From a bacterium (GTDB lineage Bacteria > Actinomycetota > Acidimicrobiia > Spongiisociales > Spongiisociaceae): a stretch of DNA of 52,653 bases. Within the stretch, counting starts at the first letter, position 1, and the number at the start of each line of letters is the position of its first letter. A program made the position numbers and the translations under genes. The stretch spans positions 1 through 52,653 of the forward strand of contig JAPOQZ010000253.1 in NCBI GenBank assembly GCA_026710435.1, given 5' to 3'. The notes beneath the pieces were generated by a model. The model made no database searches, was not told the DNA's origin, and saw nothing but the letters and a program-made list of their open reading frames with translations. Shown here one piece after another: positions 26,024-35,218 of this stretch.

Positions 26024-27073
26024 TCAGACTCCTTCGGGAAGGGTGATCGAGCCGTCGTTGATCCCGGCGGTCGTATCGTCGACGATCTGCTGCAGCTCAT
26101 CGGTGACGTGGCCCGGGCAGAGTTCGAACCTCTGGACATCGGGGTTCTCGACGCCGAAGAACTGGGGCTGATCGGGCACGGTGCCGTCCATGTAGTCGCT
26201 GGTCATGGTGACCACGAGTCCCGACGCGTTGAGGATCGAAGTACCCACGATCTGCGGGAAGTCGCCGCACCGCGGGAAGATGATCCCGAACGTGAGGGCG
26301 GTGTCGCCCGCGTCGACGATCGCCTCGATGACCCCGGCGATTCCCGAGTCCACGTAGCTGTAGATCACGTCGGCATCGACCGCGAGCTGGGCCGAAGCGG
26401 CCGCGAAGGCTCCCTGCGGGTCGACGAACGACCCCACGATCGTCGACGTGATCTCGATATCGGGATTGACCGACTTGAGGCCGGCGGAGAACCCGTCGTC
26501 GGCCATGTAGAGGGGGGGTATCTCCTCACCCCCGACGAATCCGGCCTGATTCGAGGTGGTCAGATGGGCGGCCACAACACCTGCAATGTAGGCGGGTACT
26601 CCTTCCCTGACGCCGTAGACGAACAGGTTGGGCGAGTCGGAGGTCTGCCCGTTGATCACCATGAACGTGGTGTCGGGGAACTGCGGGGCGACGGTCACAC
26701 CCGGTTCCGCGTACTCGGCCCCCACGCCGATGACCAACTCGTTGTCCTGCGCCAGGTCTCTGAGCGCCTCGACACGGGCCTGGGGATCCAGGACGTTCTC
26801 CCGCACGGAGACGGCGGCTCCGAGTTCACTCTCCACCAGCAGGAGACCGTCGTAGTGGGCCTGCGAGAAGCCCTTGTCGTTCTTCGGGCCGGGCAAAGCC
26901 ATTCCCACGGTAAGCGGTTCAGGCTCAGCAGGCGCGGCGGTCGTCGTGGTTGCCGGTGCGGCGGTGGTGGCTGTCTCCTCCGCGGCATCTTCGCCGCATG
27001 CCGCAGCAACCACGGTCAGGGCCATCAGGACCGCTACCAGCCTTTTCCAGTGAGTGGATGTTGTCGATCTCAT
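26024..27073 (-). CDS. BMP-family (PnrA-like) substrate-binding lipoprotein
   Basis: A 349-aa lipoprotein: signal peptide, lipobox TVVAAACGED, Ala/Thr linker and a BMP/PnrA domain (GPKNDKGFSQAHYDGL, INGQTSDSPNLFVYGVREG, and a VDPQGAFAAA segment). BMP proteins deliver purine nucleosides or related compounds to ABC importers. It is the last gene of an operon with two permeases and a double ATPase, a complete nucleoside-type importer. Given the Mo-hydroxylases and amidohydrolases around it, a purine or purine-breakdown compound is plausible, but the ligand is inferred. Confidence 0.9.
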   Translation of the reverse strand: MRSTTSTHWKRLVAVLMALTVVAAACGEDAAEETATTAAPATTTTAAPAEPEPLTVGMALPGPKNDKGFSQAHYDGLLLVESELGAAVSVRENVLDPQARVEALRDLAQDNELVIGVGAEYAEPGVTVAPQFPDTTFMVINGQTSDSPNLFVYGVREGVPAYIAGVVAAHLTTSNQAGFVGGEEIPPLYMADDGFSAGLKSVNPDIEITSTIVGSFVDPQGAFAAASAQLAVDADVIYSYVDSGIAGVIEAIVDAGDTALTFGIIFPRCGDFPQIVGTSILNASGLVVTMTSDYMDGTVPDQPQFFGVENPDVQRFELCPGHVTDELQQIVDDTTAGINDGSITLPEGV

Positions 27074-27200
27074 GAACCCTCCTATCGAGCGAACCCTTCA
27101 ACTCCTTGTGCGAAGCGCCAACCGATTCTAGGAGTCGGGTCGCCGGAGAACAGTTCCTTCTCGCCTTGTGACAGTCGAACCCTCCCGATGGGGTTCCTTC

Positions 27201-28277
27201 TCAAGTATCGGCTTCCCGGCTGTAGGGGATGGCCAGGGTTGAGGGCATCCACGACCGTCCGATGAACCCGGCTAGCACGACGATCGTGAGCACGAAGGGG
27301 AGGGTACGCCACAGTTGCGCAGGGAGGGTGAACTGTGGTTGCACCGCTGCCAGGACCGCCCCGAGCGCCGCCACACAGCCTATGGCGGCCAGGGTGCCGG
27401 GATGATGGGATCTAAGGGACCGCCTCCCGACGATCAGGTAGGCGGGACCGATCAACGCCAAAACCAACCAGACCTCCAGCGGGACCGTTGCCTCCGCCTG
27501 CAGGCGCAACTGCAGGGCGTCCGCTCCCCCGAACAGGAGACATGCCAGGAGGACACCGGGGGCGCGCCACCGGCCGAAGATGACCGCGGCCAGCGCCAGA
27601 TAGCCACGGCCGTTGGTCATGCCCTCGATGAATACCCCGAGTTCGATCGACAGGAACGACCCGCCTGCCCCGGCTAGCCCTCCCGCCACGAGAGTGGCGA
27701 CCCACCGGTTGCGGAAGACGCTCGATCCGGCGGTGTCGGCGGCCTCCGGCAGTTCGCCGGTGGCCCTCATCGACAGTCCCCAAGCGGTTCTCTGCAATAC
27801 GAACCAGATCACCACCACGACGACCAGGGCGAAGTAGACCCATCCGGGCTGGGCGAACAGGGCTTCGCCGACACCTGGGATGTCGGCGAGGTACGGCCAT
27901 CTCCAGGGCGCAGGACGGTCGAGAAGCACCTGCGGGCCGCTGAAGACTTCCCGGAACGCGAAGGAGGTCAATCCGAGGGCGAGGATGTTGATCCCGATGC
28001 CCACCACGATCTGATCGGCGCGGAGGCGGATCGAGAGAAACGCCATCGCTGCGGCGAACACCACTCCGGCGACCACCGCGAACACGACCCCCATCATGAA
28101 GCTGCCGGTCAAGTAGGTGCCCAGGAAGCCGAAGAAGGCCCCGGCCAGCATGAACCCCTCCAGCCCGATATTGAGGATGCCGGTGCGTTCGGCGAGGAGC
28201 TCACCGCTGGAAGCGAATATCAAGGGCGTGGAGAGCCGTAGGGTGGTGGCCAGCCAGAATGCGTCGAACACTCCCAT
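27201..28277 (-). CDS. ABC transporter permease of a BMP/nucleoside-type importer
   Basis: A 358-aa multi-pass protein of the branched-chain amino acid/sugar permease family, similar in plan to YufQ/NupC. The N-terminal LIFASSGELLAERTGILNIGLEGFM segment is diagnostic of this importer class. Its ATG overlaps the upstream permease stop by one base (TGATG). Pairs with the permease at 28277-29371. Confidence 0.9.
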   Translation of the reverse strand: MGVFDAFWLATTLRLSTPLIFASSGELLAERTGILNIGLEGFMLAGAFFGFLGTYLTGSFMMGVVFAVVAGVVFAAAMAFLSIRLRADQIVVGIGINILALGLTSFAFREVFSGPQVLLDRPAPWRWPYLADIPGVGEALFAQPGWVYFALVVVVVIWFVLQRTAWGLSMRATGELPEAADTAGSSVFRNRWVATLVAGGLAGAGGSFLSIELGVFIEGMTNGRGYLALAAVIFGRWRAPGVLLACLLFGGADALQLRLQAEATVPLEVWLVLALIGPAYLIVGRRSLRSHHPGTLAAIGCVAALGAVLAAVQPQFTLPAQLWRTLPFVLTIVVLAGFIGRSWMPSTLAIPYSREADT

Positions 28278-29371
28278 CAGCCGGCGCCCACCACTTCGGT
28301 TGCGGAGGACGAGGCGTCGGGCGAACTGCCCGGCGCGTCGACCCGGGTGCGCTTGGTGCGGTTGTACAGGTAGGCGGTGCCGGCGACGAACAGGATCACA
28401 AGACCCTGGGTCACGTACACGAGCTCCGAGGCGACCCCCACCCGGGTTTCCATGAAACCACTGCCGGAGTCGAGAACGGCGAAGAGGAGCGCGGCGGGAA
28501 CGGCGCCGAAGGGGTTGTTGCGAGCCACGAGGGCCACCACGATCCCCTCGAAACCGAAGCCGGCCGAGAAACCGTCTCCCATGCGGGCGGTCTCTCCGCC
28601 GAGGATGAGCGATGCGCCGACCACTCCTGCGATGGCGCCGGACAGGATCAGACCGACGGCGTTGATCCGTACGGTGTTGATGCCCACCCGGCGCGCCGCG
28701 GTCGGGTTTGCGCCGGTGATGCGCAGCGTCAACCCGAAGGTGGTCCGGTTCTGGAGGAAGGCGACCGCGACCACCGCCACCGGTACCAGGAGGATGTCCC
28801 AGGTGAGGGCGCTATTGGCAACGATCGTTCCCCATTGGGCGGTTTCCGCGACCTCGCTACTTCTCGGGAACACGACCCCGGGTTCCTGCATGGGGCCTCT
28901 CACCAGCCAGCTGAGCGCCTCCGTCGCTATAAGGGTGAGCATCAGGGTCGAGATGATCTCGTTGACGTCGCGCTTCGCCCAGAACCAGGCGGCGATCCCC
29001 GCGTAGAGTCCTCCCGCGGTGGCGCCCCCCAGCATCCCTAACACGACGTGGGCACCCGTCGGGAGAGCGCTCAGATGTAGTCCGACCAGGGTGGCCACGA
29101 TCCCACCGACGATGATCTGACCTTCGAGTCCCAGATTGATCCGCTTGGTGGTGAACGCGATGATCCACGCCAGTGCTATCAGAACGAGCGGCAACAGGAA
29201 GCTCAGGGTGCGGGCGAGTTGGATGCGACCCCCGAGCGATCCGCTCAACAGCGCGTTGAGCGCCTCCAGAGGCGGCGCGCCGGCCACTGCCAGCACCACG
29301 GCGGCGACGATCAGAGCTGCGATGACAGGGCCGACGGCGATAGCCCCGTTCAGGAGCACCCTGCGGACCAT
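28277..29371 (-). CDS. ABC transporter permease of a BMP/nucleoside-type importer
   Basis: A 364-aa integral membrane protein similar in plan to YufP/NupB, with the AFTTKRINLGLEGQI segment characteristic of the family and 8-10 hydrophobic helices. Its ATG directly follows the stop of the ATPase gene (TAGATG), so translation is coupled. Second membrane half of the importer. Confidence 0.9.
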   Translation of the reverse strand: MVRRVLLNGAIAVGPVIAALIVAAVVLAVAGAPPLEALNALLSGSLGGRIQLARTLSFLLPLVLIALAWIIAFTTKRINLGLEGQIIVGGIVATLVGLHLSALPTGAHVVLGMLGGATAGGLYAGIAAWFWAKRDVNEIISTLMLTLIATEALSWLVRGPMQEPGVVFPRSSEVAETAQWGTIVANSALTWDILLVPVAVVAVAFLQNRTTFGLTLRITGANPTAARRVGINTVRINAVGLILSGAIAGVVGASLILGGETARMGDGFSAGFGFEGIVVALVARNNPFGAVPAALLFAVLDSGSGFMETRVGVASELVYVTQGLVILFVAGTAYLYNRTKRTRVDAPGSSPDASSSATEVVGAG

Positions 29372-30967
29372 CTAGCTCTCACCGCCCATCAGGAGTCCGA
29401 GGGTCTCGGCATCCGCGTCGTCCGCGGAGAGAATGCGCAGGAACCGTCCGTTGGCGATCACCGCGATCCGGTCGCTGAGGGACAGGATCTCGTCGAGTTC
29501 GGTGGAGATCAGGAGCAGGGCGGACCCGGCACGCCTGCGCTCGAGCAGGGTTGAGTACACGAACTCCATGGCGCCCACATCGAGTCCCCGGGTCGGCTGA
29601 GAAGCCACGAGGAGGTTGGGGGCCGCATACAGCTCCCGCGCCAGGATCGACTTCTGCTGGTTACCTCCGGAAAGCTGGCTCATCCGGATCCTCTGGCTGG
29701 GGGTCCGAACATCGAAGCGGCGGATCAGGTTGAGGCAGTGCTCCCTGATGGAAGCCGGGTCGAGCAGGCCGCGGGAAGCGAGTGGCCGGTCCCGGTAGTC
29801 GCGCATGATCAGGTTGTCCCGCAGGGACAGGTCCAGGGCCAGTCCGGTCTTGTGCCGGTCCTCCGTTATGACACCTCCGGAACGGCGCCGGAATCCGGCG
29901 GGGGTCATTCTCCCGACTTCCTCGCCCCCTATGAGGATACGCCCGGTCGTGGGCGGGATCATTCCGGTGAGGACGTCCACCAACTGCGTCTGCCCGTTCC
30001 CGTCGACGCCGGCGACGCCGAGAACCTCCCCGGCCCTGACCTCGAAGGTGATCCCATCGAGGACCGCGTTGCCGTTGCTGTCATCCAGGGACAGGTCGCG
30101 AACCTCGAGTACCGGATCTCCCGGCGCCACTTCGTCCCGAGCGGCCCGGAACACGACCGGTCTCCCCACCATCATCCTTGCCAGCGACGCCTTGTCGGTG
30201 TCGTCTACGTCCACCGTCCCCACCACGGCCCCGTCCCGCAGGACGGTGCAACGGTCCGCTACGGCCATCACCTCGTCCAGTTTGTGGGTGATGAACACAG
30301 CCGCCCGGCCTTCTGCTACGAGGGATCGGAGGACCTCGGCCAGGTCCTCCCACTCCTGTGGTGTCAGGACCGAGGTCGGTTCGTCGAGGATCAGGATCTC
30401 GGCGGACCGGTGGAGGAGCTTCAGGATCTCCACCCGCTGCCGCGCTCCGACAGACAGGTCCTCGATTACTGCGGAGGGGTCCACCTCCAACCTGTGGAGG
30501 CGTGACAGTTCCGTCACGTCCCCCGAGATCCTGGCCAGGTCGGTGAGCGGGTACCGGTCGGTACGGAATCCGAGCGCCACGTTCTCGGCCACCGTCATGT
30601 CCGGTACGAGCATGAAGTGCTGGTGGACCATTCCGATACCTGCGTCCACTGCGTCGCGGGGTGAGCGGAGCACGATCGGGCGACCCTTGATCTCCACGGA
30701 TCCGGCGTCCGGGTGAGACAGCCCGTACAGGATCTTCATCAGGGTCGTCTTCCCGGCGCCGTTCTCGCCCAGGAGACCGTGTATCTCCCCTGGATAGACC
30801 TCCAGATCGACGTTGTCGTTCGCCACCACGCCCGGGTATGTCTTGCGGATGCCTCGCATCCTCAGGATGGGTTCGCCGCCCGGGGTATCGCGGCGGGATG
30901 GGCTGGGCCGGTTCTTCGCCCCCTCTTCAGCGGGGTTCCGGAGGTGCGGGTTTACCGTTCCCGGCAA
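29372..30967 (-). CDS. Double-domain ABC ATPase of a BMP/nucleoside-type importer
   Basis: A 531-aa protein with two ATPase domains, as in YufO/NupA and sugar importers. Domain 1 has Walker A GENGAGKTT, signature LSVGARQ and Walker B LILDEPTSVL. Domain 2 is degenerate, as is normal for the class: GVDGNGQTQ in place of Walker A and ASQPTRGLD in place of Walker B, but with an intact LSGGNQQK signature. The TTG start at 30967 has no clear ribosome binding site; an ATG 36 codons later is possible but would leave little sequence before the nucleotide-binding fold. Confidence 0.9.
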   Translation of the reverse strand: MPGTVNPHLRNPAEEGAKNRPSPSRRDTPGGEPILRMRGIRKTYPGVVANDNVDLEVYPGEIHGLLGENGAGKTTLMKILYGLSHPDAGSVEIKGRPIVLRSPRDAVDAGIGMVHQHFMLVPDMTVAENVALGFRTDRYPLTDLARISGDVTELSRLHRLEVDPSAVIEDLSVGARQRVEILKLLHRSAEILILDEPTSVLTPQEWEDLAEVLRSLVAEGRAAVFITHKLDEVMAVADRCTVLRDGAVVGTVDVDDTDKASLARMMVGRPVVFRAARDEVAPGDPVLEVRDLSLDDSNGNAVLDGITFEVRAGEVLGVAGVDGNGQTQLVDVLTGMIPPTTGRILIGGEEVGRMTPAGFRRRSGGVITEDRHKTGLALDLSLRDNLIMRDYRDRPLASRGLLDPASIREHCLNLIRRFDVRTPSQRIRMSQLSGGNQQKSILARELYAAPNLLVASQPTRGLDVGAMEFVYSTLLERRRAGSALLLISTELDEILSLSDRIAVIANGRFLRILSADDADAETLGLLMGGES

Positions 30968-31074
30968 TCAGAACCGATCGAGTGGCCGGATCCGTAACTG
31001 CCGACCGGGCGACAGGACGCGGCAACCGTTTGCCGCGGACGCGGGGGTAACGAATCCGGACAGGCGATGTCCCA

Positions 31075-31956
31075 TCAGCCCAGGCCTGTCAGGTATGAGG
31101 GGTTTTCCTTGGTCATCTTCTCGAGGGCGCTGTAGTCGACTCCCTCGTCGAGAAGTGAATAGAGGGCCATGCGCAGTCCCTCGGGATGCGGCGGGCCCGA
31201 GCCCTGGCCGAGATCGGAGCTGAGGATCAGCCTTTCCCCGCCGTGGGCGTCGATAACCGGTGCGAGTTCTTCCGGTGTCTGCTCGTAGAACGTCGGCGAC
31301 GTGCACGTGATGGCGACTATCTCGAGGTATGCCCCGGCATCGACGAGTTCCCGCTGGACGTCGAGGTCGTATTTGGTCAGGGCCCAGTTGACGTGGGTCA
31401 CCAGCAGCCTCTCGAGGCCGACCCGGTTGGCCTCCCTGAGGACCAGACGGGTCTCGTCGAGGTTCAGGTGCCCGGTACAGAGGCACGCACCCGCGTCAGC
31501 AACCAGCTTGATCACCGTCTTGGCGTCTTCGGTCAACCGGCCATAGGCGTCGAGGACGGTGACTCCCGGTCCGGGGAGTTGAGGCTGCATCCGACCGAGT
31601 TGCGGGTAGTCAGGTATCCCGAAGTAGTCGTCGTGATGCTTGGAGTGATTGCTGGGCATCCAGATCACCTTGGCGCCGTAATGGAGGGCCGCTTCGACGA
31701 CGTAAGGGTTTATCCCGCCCACGGACCGGTTCAGGACTATCGCCCCGATCGGGTCGATTCCCGGCATGGTGCGCTTCAGGTTGGCGGCGCGATGGAACGT
31801 GGCGCTGTCGTGGTCCTTCAGGACGAATCCCCGCATCCCGTAGTCGAGCGCGTAGCGCCCGAGGTCCTGGTCGGTGATCGGGCGGGGAAACAGGGCGGGC
31901 GCAGTGTGGGCGTGCATGTCGATAGCTCCGCGCAGCAGTTCCATGTCACGTCGCAC
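31075..31956 (-). CDS. DUF6282-like metal-dependent hydrolase
   Basis: A 293-aa protein of the amidohydrolase superfamily in its short form: DMHAHTAP near the N-terminus, LKDHDSATFHRA, WMPSNHSKHHDDY, VTHVNW and LSSDLGQG provide the metal-ligand-like positions. It matches my memory of the DUF6282 family, for which no activity is firmly known. The GTG start has AGGAGG 6 bases upstream. First gene in the BMP importer operon, so it probably hydrolyses the imported compound. Confidence 0.82.
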   Translation of the reverse strand: MRRDMELLRGAIDMHAHTAPALFPRPITDQDLGRYALDYGMRGFVLKDHDSATFHRAANLKRTMPGIDPIGAIVLNRSVGGINPYVVEAALHYGAKVIWMPSNHSKHHDDYFGIPDYPQLGRMQPQLPGPGVTVLDAYGRLTEDAKTVIKLVADAGACLCTGHLNLDETRLVLREANRVGLERLLVTHVNWALTKYDLDVQRELVDAGAYLEIVAITCTSPTFYEQTPEELAPVIDAHGGERLILSSDLGQGSGPPHPEGLRMALYSLLDEGVDYSALEKMTKENPSYLTGLG

Positions 31957-32043
31957 GAGGGCCTCCTCTGTCGGTGTGCGCTGTCCGGTTCGGCGACCGG
32001 ATCATCCGGATGGGTTTCGATATGTAACCCGGTCCTCGGCAGG

Positions 32044-32072
32044 ATGCTACAGAGTGGTATGTGTCCCTTCAA
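32044..32072 (-). promoter_or_regulatory. Predicted promoter of the DUF6282-BMP importer operon
   Basis: On the minus strand: TTGAAG (-35), 17-base spacer, TAGCAT (-10). The spacing is ideal, and the -10 fits the actinobacterial TANNNT pattern. Transcription would start about 80 bases upstream of the GTG at 31956. Confidence 0.5.
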
Positions 32073-32214
32073 CCGTCCTTCGCAGGGTGGAATCCGGTCA
32101 CTCGGACAGGACTGCGGTGCCCGCCCGTCGGTGGCGAGTTGCATGCGGTCGTGCCTTTCATGCCGTGGGTCTCGCTCTCGGGGATGAGTTGGAAGTGTTA
32201 GATTCGCTGCGTCT

Positions 32215-32319
32215 TAGGAGGGTGCTGACCGATGACGATTGCGCGGGCCTGCCGCCCGTCGACCCAGGAATCATGCCGGCGCTTGGCAGGCCGCTGGTGG
32301 ATTGCTCAGTACCCCCCTA
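32215..32319 (+). repeat. Palindromic 105-bp MITE-like element, copy 1
   Basis: Begins TAGGAGGGTGCTGA and ends with the near-complement CTCAGTACCCCCCTA. The ends are flanked by TA, and inner arms GGGCCTGCC/GGCAGGCC are present. Same orientation as copy 3; inverted relative to copies 2, 4 and 5. Confidence 0.85.
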
Positions 32320-32431
32320 GGAGGGGTCGGCTACCGGTTCCTTCGTCGCGGTCCTGGGATCCGGCAGCCTCCCGCCCATCGTCGAGCGGGACTGGAGACG
32401 GGCCGGAGCGTTTTCGATATGGAGGTATGGG

Positions 32432-32893
32432 ATGAAATTCGAGAAGACCGTGAGGGTCGAAGCTCCGGTTGCCGAGATATGGGGCCTGTTGGACGACCTC
32501 GAAGCGGTGGCCCTGTGCATCCCGGGGGTCAGCAACTACCAGGAAACGGGACCGAACGAGTTCACGGCGCTCCTAACCCAGCGGGTCGGTCCGGTCACGG
32601 CCCGCTTCAAACTGACTACGGAGCTGGTTGACCTCGTTCCAATGGAGAGCGTCACCGCGGTGGTCGACGGGACGGACACGGCTCTCGGGAGTTCCGTCCA
32701 CTCCGAGCAGACCTTCGGGCTGGCTGAAGCGGACGGGGGAGCGGCGACCCAGATCCTCATAGCGGCGGATGTCCGGATGGTGGGTCGGGTGGCCACCTTC
32801 GGTCAACGAATCGTCGGGACGAAAGCCGAGCAGGTCATCATCGGGTCGCTGTCGAACGTCTCCCGGCTCCTGGAGGACCGGCGAGGCGGCTGA
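32432..32893 (+). CDS. CoxG-like SRPBCC domain protein
   Basis: A 153-aa SRPBCC/START-fold protein of the CO dehydrogenase subunit G family: N-terminal FEKTVRVEAPVAEIWGLLDD, IPGV and a central VGPVTARFKL segment are typical. CoxG in Oligotropha attaches the Mo enzyme to the membrane; many homologues accompany other Mo-hydroxylases. A GGAGG site precedes the ATG. It lies upstream of a UbiD gene rather than next to the coxMSL genes at 35558-39250, so which Mo enzyme it serves is open. Confidence 0.88.
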   Translation: MKFEKTVRVEAPVAEIWGLLDDLEAVALCIPGVSNYQETGPNEFTALLTQRVGPVTARFKLTTELVDLVPMESVTAVVDGTDTALGSSVHSEQTFGLAEADGGAATQILIAADVRMVGRVATFGQRIVGTKAEQVIIGSLSNVSRLLEDRRGG

Positions 32894-33214
32894 CCCCACC
32901 GGACGACACCGGTCCGCTAATCGAAGGAAGCCCGCGCGGGAAGCCGCGCAACCACCCGTGCGGTTCAGAACAGGCGTCATCCGACCGCCCGAGGATCATC
33001 ACTTAGGAACGGAAGTGCCCTCAAGGGGAGCGTGGCACGCGTCCCGATCCCAGGCACGGTGGTGGCGGGGGAGGGCCCTGTGGAAGGACAGGCCGGGGCG
33101 GTTTTCGCGACCTTGGTCTGTGCGGATGCAGCGTCCATCCGGTTTTAGGGGATGCGGCGCACCCTCCGGGGATGACCTTTGACCGGCTCCGAAGGGAAGG
33201 GGATCCCCCCGAGT

Positions 33215-33318
33215 TCGGCGGTTCCGAGCCGTCCACCGGCGGCCTGGCAATCGTCGGGATGTTCCCAGGTCGGCGGGCGGCATGCCCGGGCAATCGTCAT
33301 TGTCCAGCACCCCTCGTA
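33215..33318 (-). repeat. Palindromic MITE-like element, copy 2 (diverged)
   Basis: Reverse orientation. The core is well conserved (GGCGGGCGGCATGCCCGGGC, CAATCGTCATTGTCCAGCAC), but the left terminal arm has decayed. Its GTA end and overall length of about 104 bp match the other copies. Confidence 0.75.
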
Positions 33319-33360
33319 GGCATGCAGACCGGTGGGGAACGATACCGGGTCGGTGGGTGG

Positions 33361-33389
33361 TTGCCATGACCCGGCCAGCCGCTTACAGT
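33361..33389 (+). promoter_or_regulatory. Predicted promoter of the UbiD gene at 33422
   Basis: TTGCCA (5 of 6 to the -35 consensus), exactly 17 bases, then TACAGT (fits TANNNT). The start codon at 33422 is 32 bases beyond the -10, with a GGAGG site in between. It lies about 40 bases after the palindromic element copy 2. Confidence 0.6.
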
Positions 33390-33421
33390 CGGCAGACCAA
33401 CACAACATGGAGGTCGTTCCG

Positions 33422-34765
33422 ATGCCTTACCGTGACCTCCGCGAGTATCTCGCGGTGCTGGAAGCAGCAGGTGACCTGGTCCATGTCAAGCGGCCCGTGG
33501 ACACGCGGTTCGAGATCGCCGCGGGTATCAGGAAGATGTCGGACACGGGTGGCCCGACCCTGTGGTTCGATGACGTCGTAGGCCACGACATGCCGGTGGT
33601 GGGGGCGGTATTCACCACCAGGTCCAAGGCACTGCTCGCCCTGGAGGTGGAATCCGCGGAGGAGGGCAACGCAAGGTTCTCCCACGGGTTGCGCAACCCT
33701 ATCGAACCCCGGCTGGTCGGGCACGGGGAATGCCAGCAGGTGGTCCTTAAGGGAGACGACATCGATCTGAACTCCCTTCCGATGCCCGTCTACTCCGAGA
33801 AGGACGGCGGACCCTACGTGACGGTGGCCCTAGAGGTGAGCAAGGACCCGATCGACCGTAGGGTGAACGCGTCGGTCTATCGGGTGATGCGCACGGGCAG
33901 GAACACCATGTCGGTGATGTCCCATGCCTTCCAGGGGCTGGGTACCCACATGGCCCGGGCCGAGCGGCGGGGGGGGACGCTGGACGTGGCGATCGTCAAC
34001 GGCTGCGACCCGGTCCTGCTGTACGCGTCGCAGGCCAAGGTCGCCCAAGGCGTAGACGAGATGACGGTGGCCGGTGGGATCCGGGGCGAGCCGGTGGAGG
34101 TGGTCAAGTGCGTTTCGGTGGACTTGGAGGTCCCGGCCGCAGCGGAGATCGTGATCGAGGGTCGGGTACTGCCGGGCGAACGGGTGTTGGAAGGGCCGTT
34201 CGGTGAGTTCACCGGCTACTACGGGCCTGCCGAGGAGAACCACGTGATCGAGGTGACTGCCATTACCCACCGTCGCGATCCCGTCTTCCTCGCCGGCATG
34301 ACCGGACTGCCCCCGACCGACAACCACATCCTCAAGTCGTTCGCCTACGAGAGCGCTCTCTACGAGAAGCTCCGCGAGACCTTCCCGGAGGTCACGGCTG
34401 TGTCGTACCCGAACTGGGGCGGCGTGCAGTATGCGGCGGTGATCGCCCTCGAACAGCGTTACAAGGGCCAGGCCCGGCATGTGATCCTCACCGCGCTGGG
34501 TGACTCGTCCCGGCCCAAGCTGGTGATCGTGGTGGACGAGGACATCGACGTGTACGACACGGAAATGGTCAACTGGGCGATCATGACCCGCAGCCAGCCG
34601 GAGGAGGACACCATCATCGTTCCACGGGTGGCGGGCGGTCCCCTCGACCCGTCCGCGCCGGAAAAGGAGGTGATCTCGGTGTGGGGTATCGACGCCACCC
34701 GCCCGTTCGGCGTTCCCTACCCGGAGGTGGTACGGGTGCCGGGCGCCGACGAATTCACTATCTAA
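33422..34765 (+). CDS. UbiD-family decarboxylase
   Basis: A 447-aa UbiD protein with a full set of the expected residues by hand comparison: N149 and R154 (NASVYR), a histidine in the following segment (H168 in MSHAF), metal ligand E226 (PVEVV), and the catalytic pair E257 and E262 (EGPFGE). It should need prenyl-FMN from UbiX and a divalent metal, and decarboxylate an aromatic or alpha,beta-unsaturated acid. The ATG at 33422 follows GGAGG by 8 bases; another ATG five codons upstream is less well placed. Very similar in plan to the UbiD at 46140. Confidence 0.92.
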   Translation: MPYRDLREYLAVLEAAGDLVHVKRPVDTRFEIAAGIRKMSDTGGPTLWFDDVVGHDMPVVGAVFTTRSKALLALEVESAEEGNARFSHGLRNPIEPRLVGHGECQQVVLKGDDIDLNSLPMPVYSEKDGGPYVTVALEVSKDPIDRRVNASVYRVMRTGRNTMSVMSHAFQGLGTHMARAERRGGTLDVAIVNGCDPVLLYASQAKVAQGVDEMTVAGGIRGEPVEVVKCVSVDLEVPAAAEIVIEGRVLPGERVLEGPFGEFTGYYGPAEENHVIEVTAITHRRDPVFLAGMTGLPPTDNHILKSFAYESALYEKLRETFPEVTAVSYPNWGGVQYAAVIALEQRYKGQARHVILTALGDSSRPKLVIVVDEDIDVYDTEMVNWAIMTRSQPEEDTIIVPRVAGGPLDPSAPEKEVISVWGIDATRPFGVPYPEVVRVPGADEFTI

Positions 34766-34775
34766 CCGAGATAGT
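34757..34775 (+). terminator. Short inverted repeat over the UbiD stop codon
   Basis: ACTATCT and AGATAGT (7-bp perfect arms, 5-base loop) span the TAA stop at 34763-34765. Too weak for a classic terminator; it might be a weak terminator or a protein-binding site ahead of the toxin-antitoxin-like genes. Confidence 0.3.
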
Positions 34776-34793
34776 CGATAGTCGGAGATTGTT

Positions 34794-34827
34794 AACCTGA
34801 GGTTTATGCGTGAGAGGCTGTTACGAT
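34794..34827 (+). promoter_or_regulatory. Operator-like dyad and leaderless -10 before the toxin-antitoxin pair
   Basis: AACCT-G-AGGTT (34794-34804) is a small dyad. TACGAT at 34822-34827 fits the TANNNT -10 and lies 6 bases before the ATG at 34834, the spacing of a leaderless transcript. No ribosome binding site precedes that ATG. Autoregulation by the antitoxin at the dyad would fit usual toxin-antitoxin logic but is inferred. Confidence 0.35.
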
Positions 34828-34833
34828 CACGGT

Positions 34834-35211
34834 ATGGCTACCCGGACCACCCACGGCGTCCAGTCACCCTCCGAGCGGGATCCGTCCGACTGGACGGACC
34901 GGCAGATCAACGAGCATCCCTTGGTCGAGTTGGGCTGGGGGGAGATACCGCCGGACCGGGTCGAGGAGGCCCGCCTCGTCCAACTCGAACAGCTGCGTCG
35001 CTTCCATGCCGGGGGGGTTCTGCCCTATTACGCCGAGGACACCGAGGATCTGGAGTTGCTGATCGAGATCACCGCCGACCCGGCGCGGTTTGCCAAGGTG
35101 TGCGGCAACTGGCGGTGGGCTGCCGAGAACCGTCCCCGCCGTCTCGAACTACCCCCAGGATGCAGCACCTTCCAAGAAGCCGGCGACTCCTGGTTCATAG
35201 GCGACGATTGA
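34834..35211 (+). CDS. Putative antitoxin of a ParE/RelE-type pair, unknown family
   Basis: A 125-aa acidic protein that I do not recognise. It contains no obvious ribbon-helix-helix, HTH or AbrB fold. Helical stretches around residues 38-58 (PPDRVEEARLVQLEQLRRF) and 65-90 are visible, as is a tryptophan-rich C-terminal third. The reason for calling it an antitoxin is position: it ends 7 bases before a RelE/ParE-like gene on the same strand, in the usual antitoxin-first order. Size is larger than most antitoxins (70-90 aa). It could instead be an unrelated protein. Confidence 0.55.
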   Translation: MATRTTHGVQSPSERDPSDWTDRQINEHPLVELGWGEIPPDRVEEARLVQLEQLRRFHAGGVLPYYAEDTEDLELLIEITADPARFAKVCGNWRWAAENRPRRLELPPGCSTFQEAGDSWFIGDD

Positions 35212-35218
35212 CCCGTCT

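Larger units (their letters stand above)
31957..32431. other. Divergent intergenic region with promoter and repeat copy
   Basis: About 475 bases between the DUF6282-like gene and coxG. Holds a minus-strand promoter candidate (32044-32072) and one copy of the palindromic element (32215-32319). A weak match to the second repeat family precedes the element (around 32105-32165). No gene seen. Confidence 0.5.
32894..33421. other. Intergenic region with repeat copy and UbiD promoter
   Basis: About 530 bases between coxG and a UbiD gene. Contains a diverged copy of the palindromic element (33215-33318) and a good promoter candidate (33361-33389). The rest shows nothing recognisable. Confidence 0.5.

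Noticed and set aside
24389..34793. Shared 11-mer CGGAGATTGTT at 24389 and 34783
   Set aside because: Many identical 11-mers are expected by chance in 52 kb, and promoter spacing does not fit at either place.
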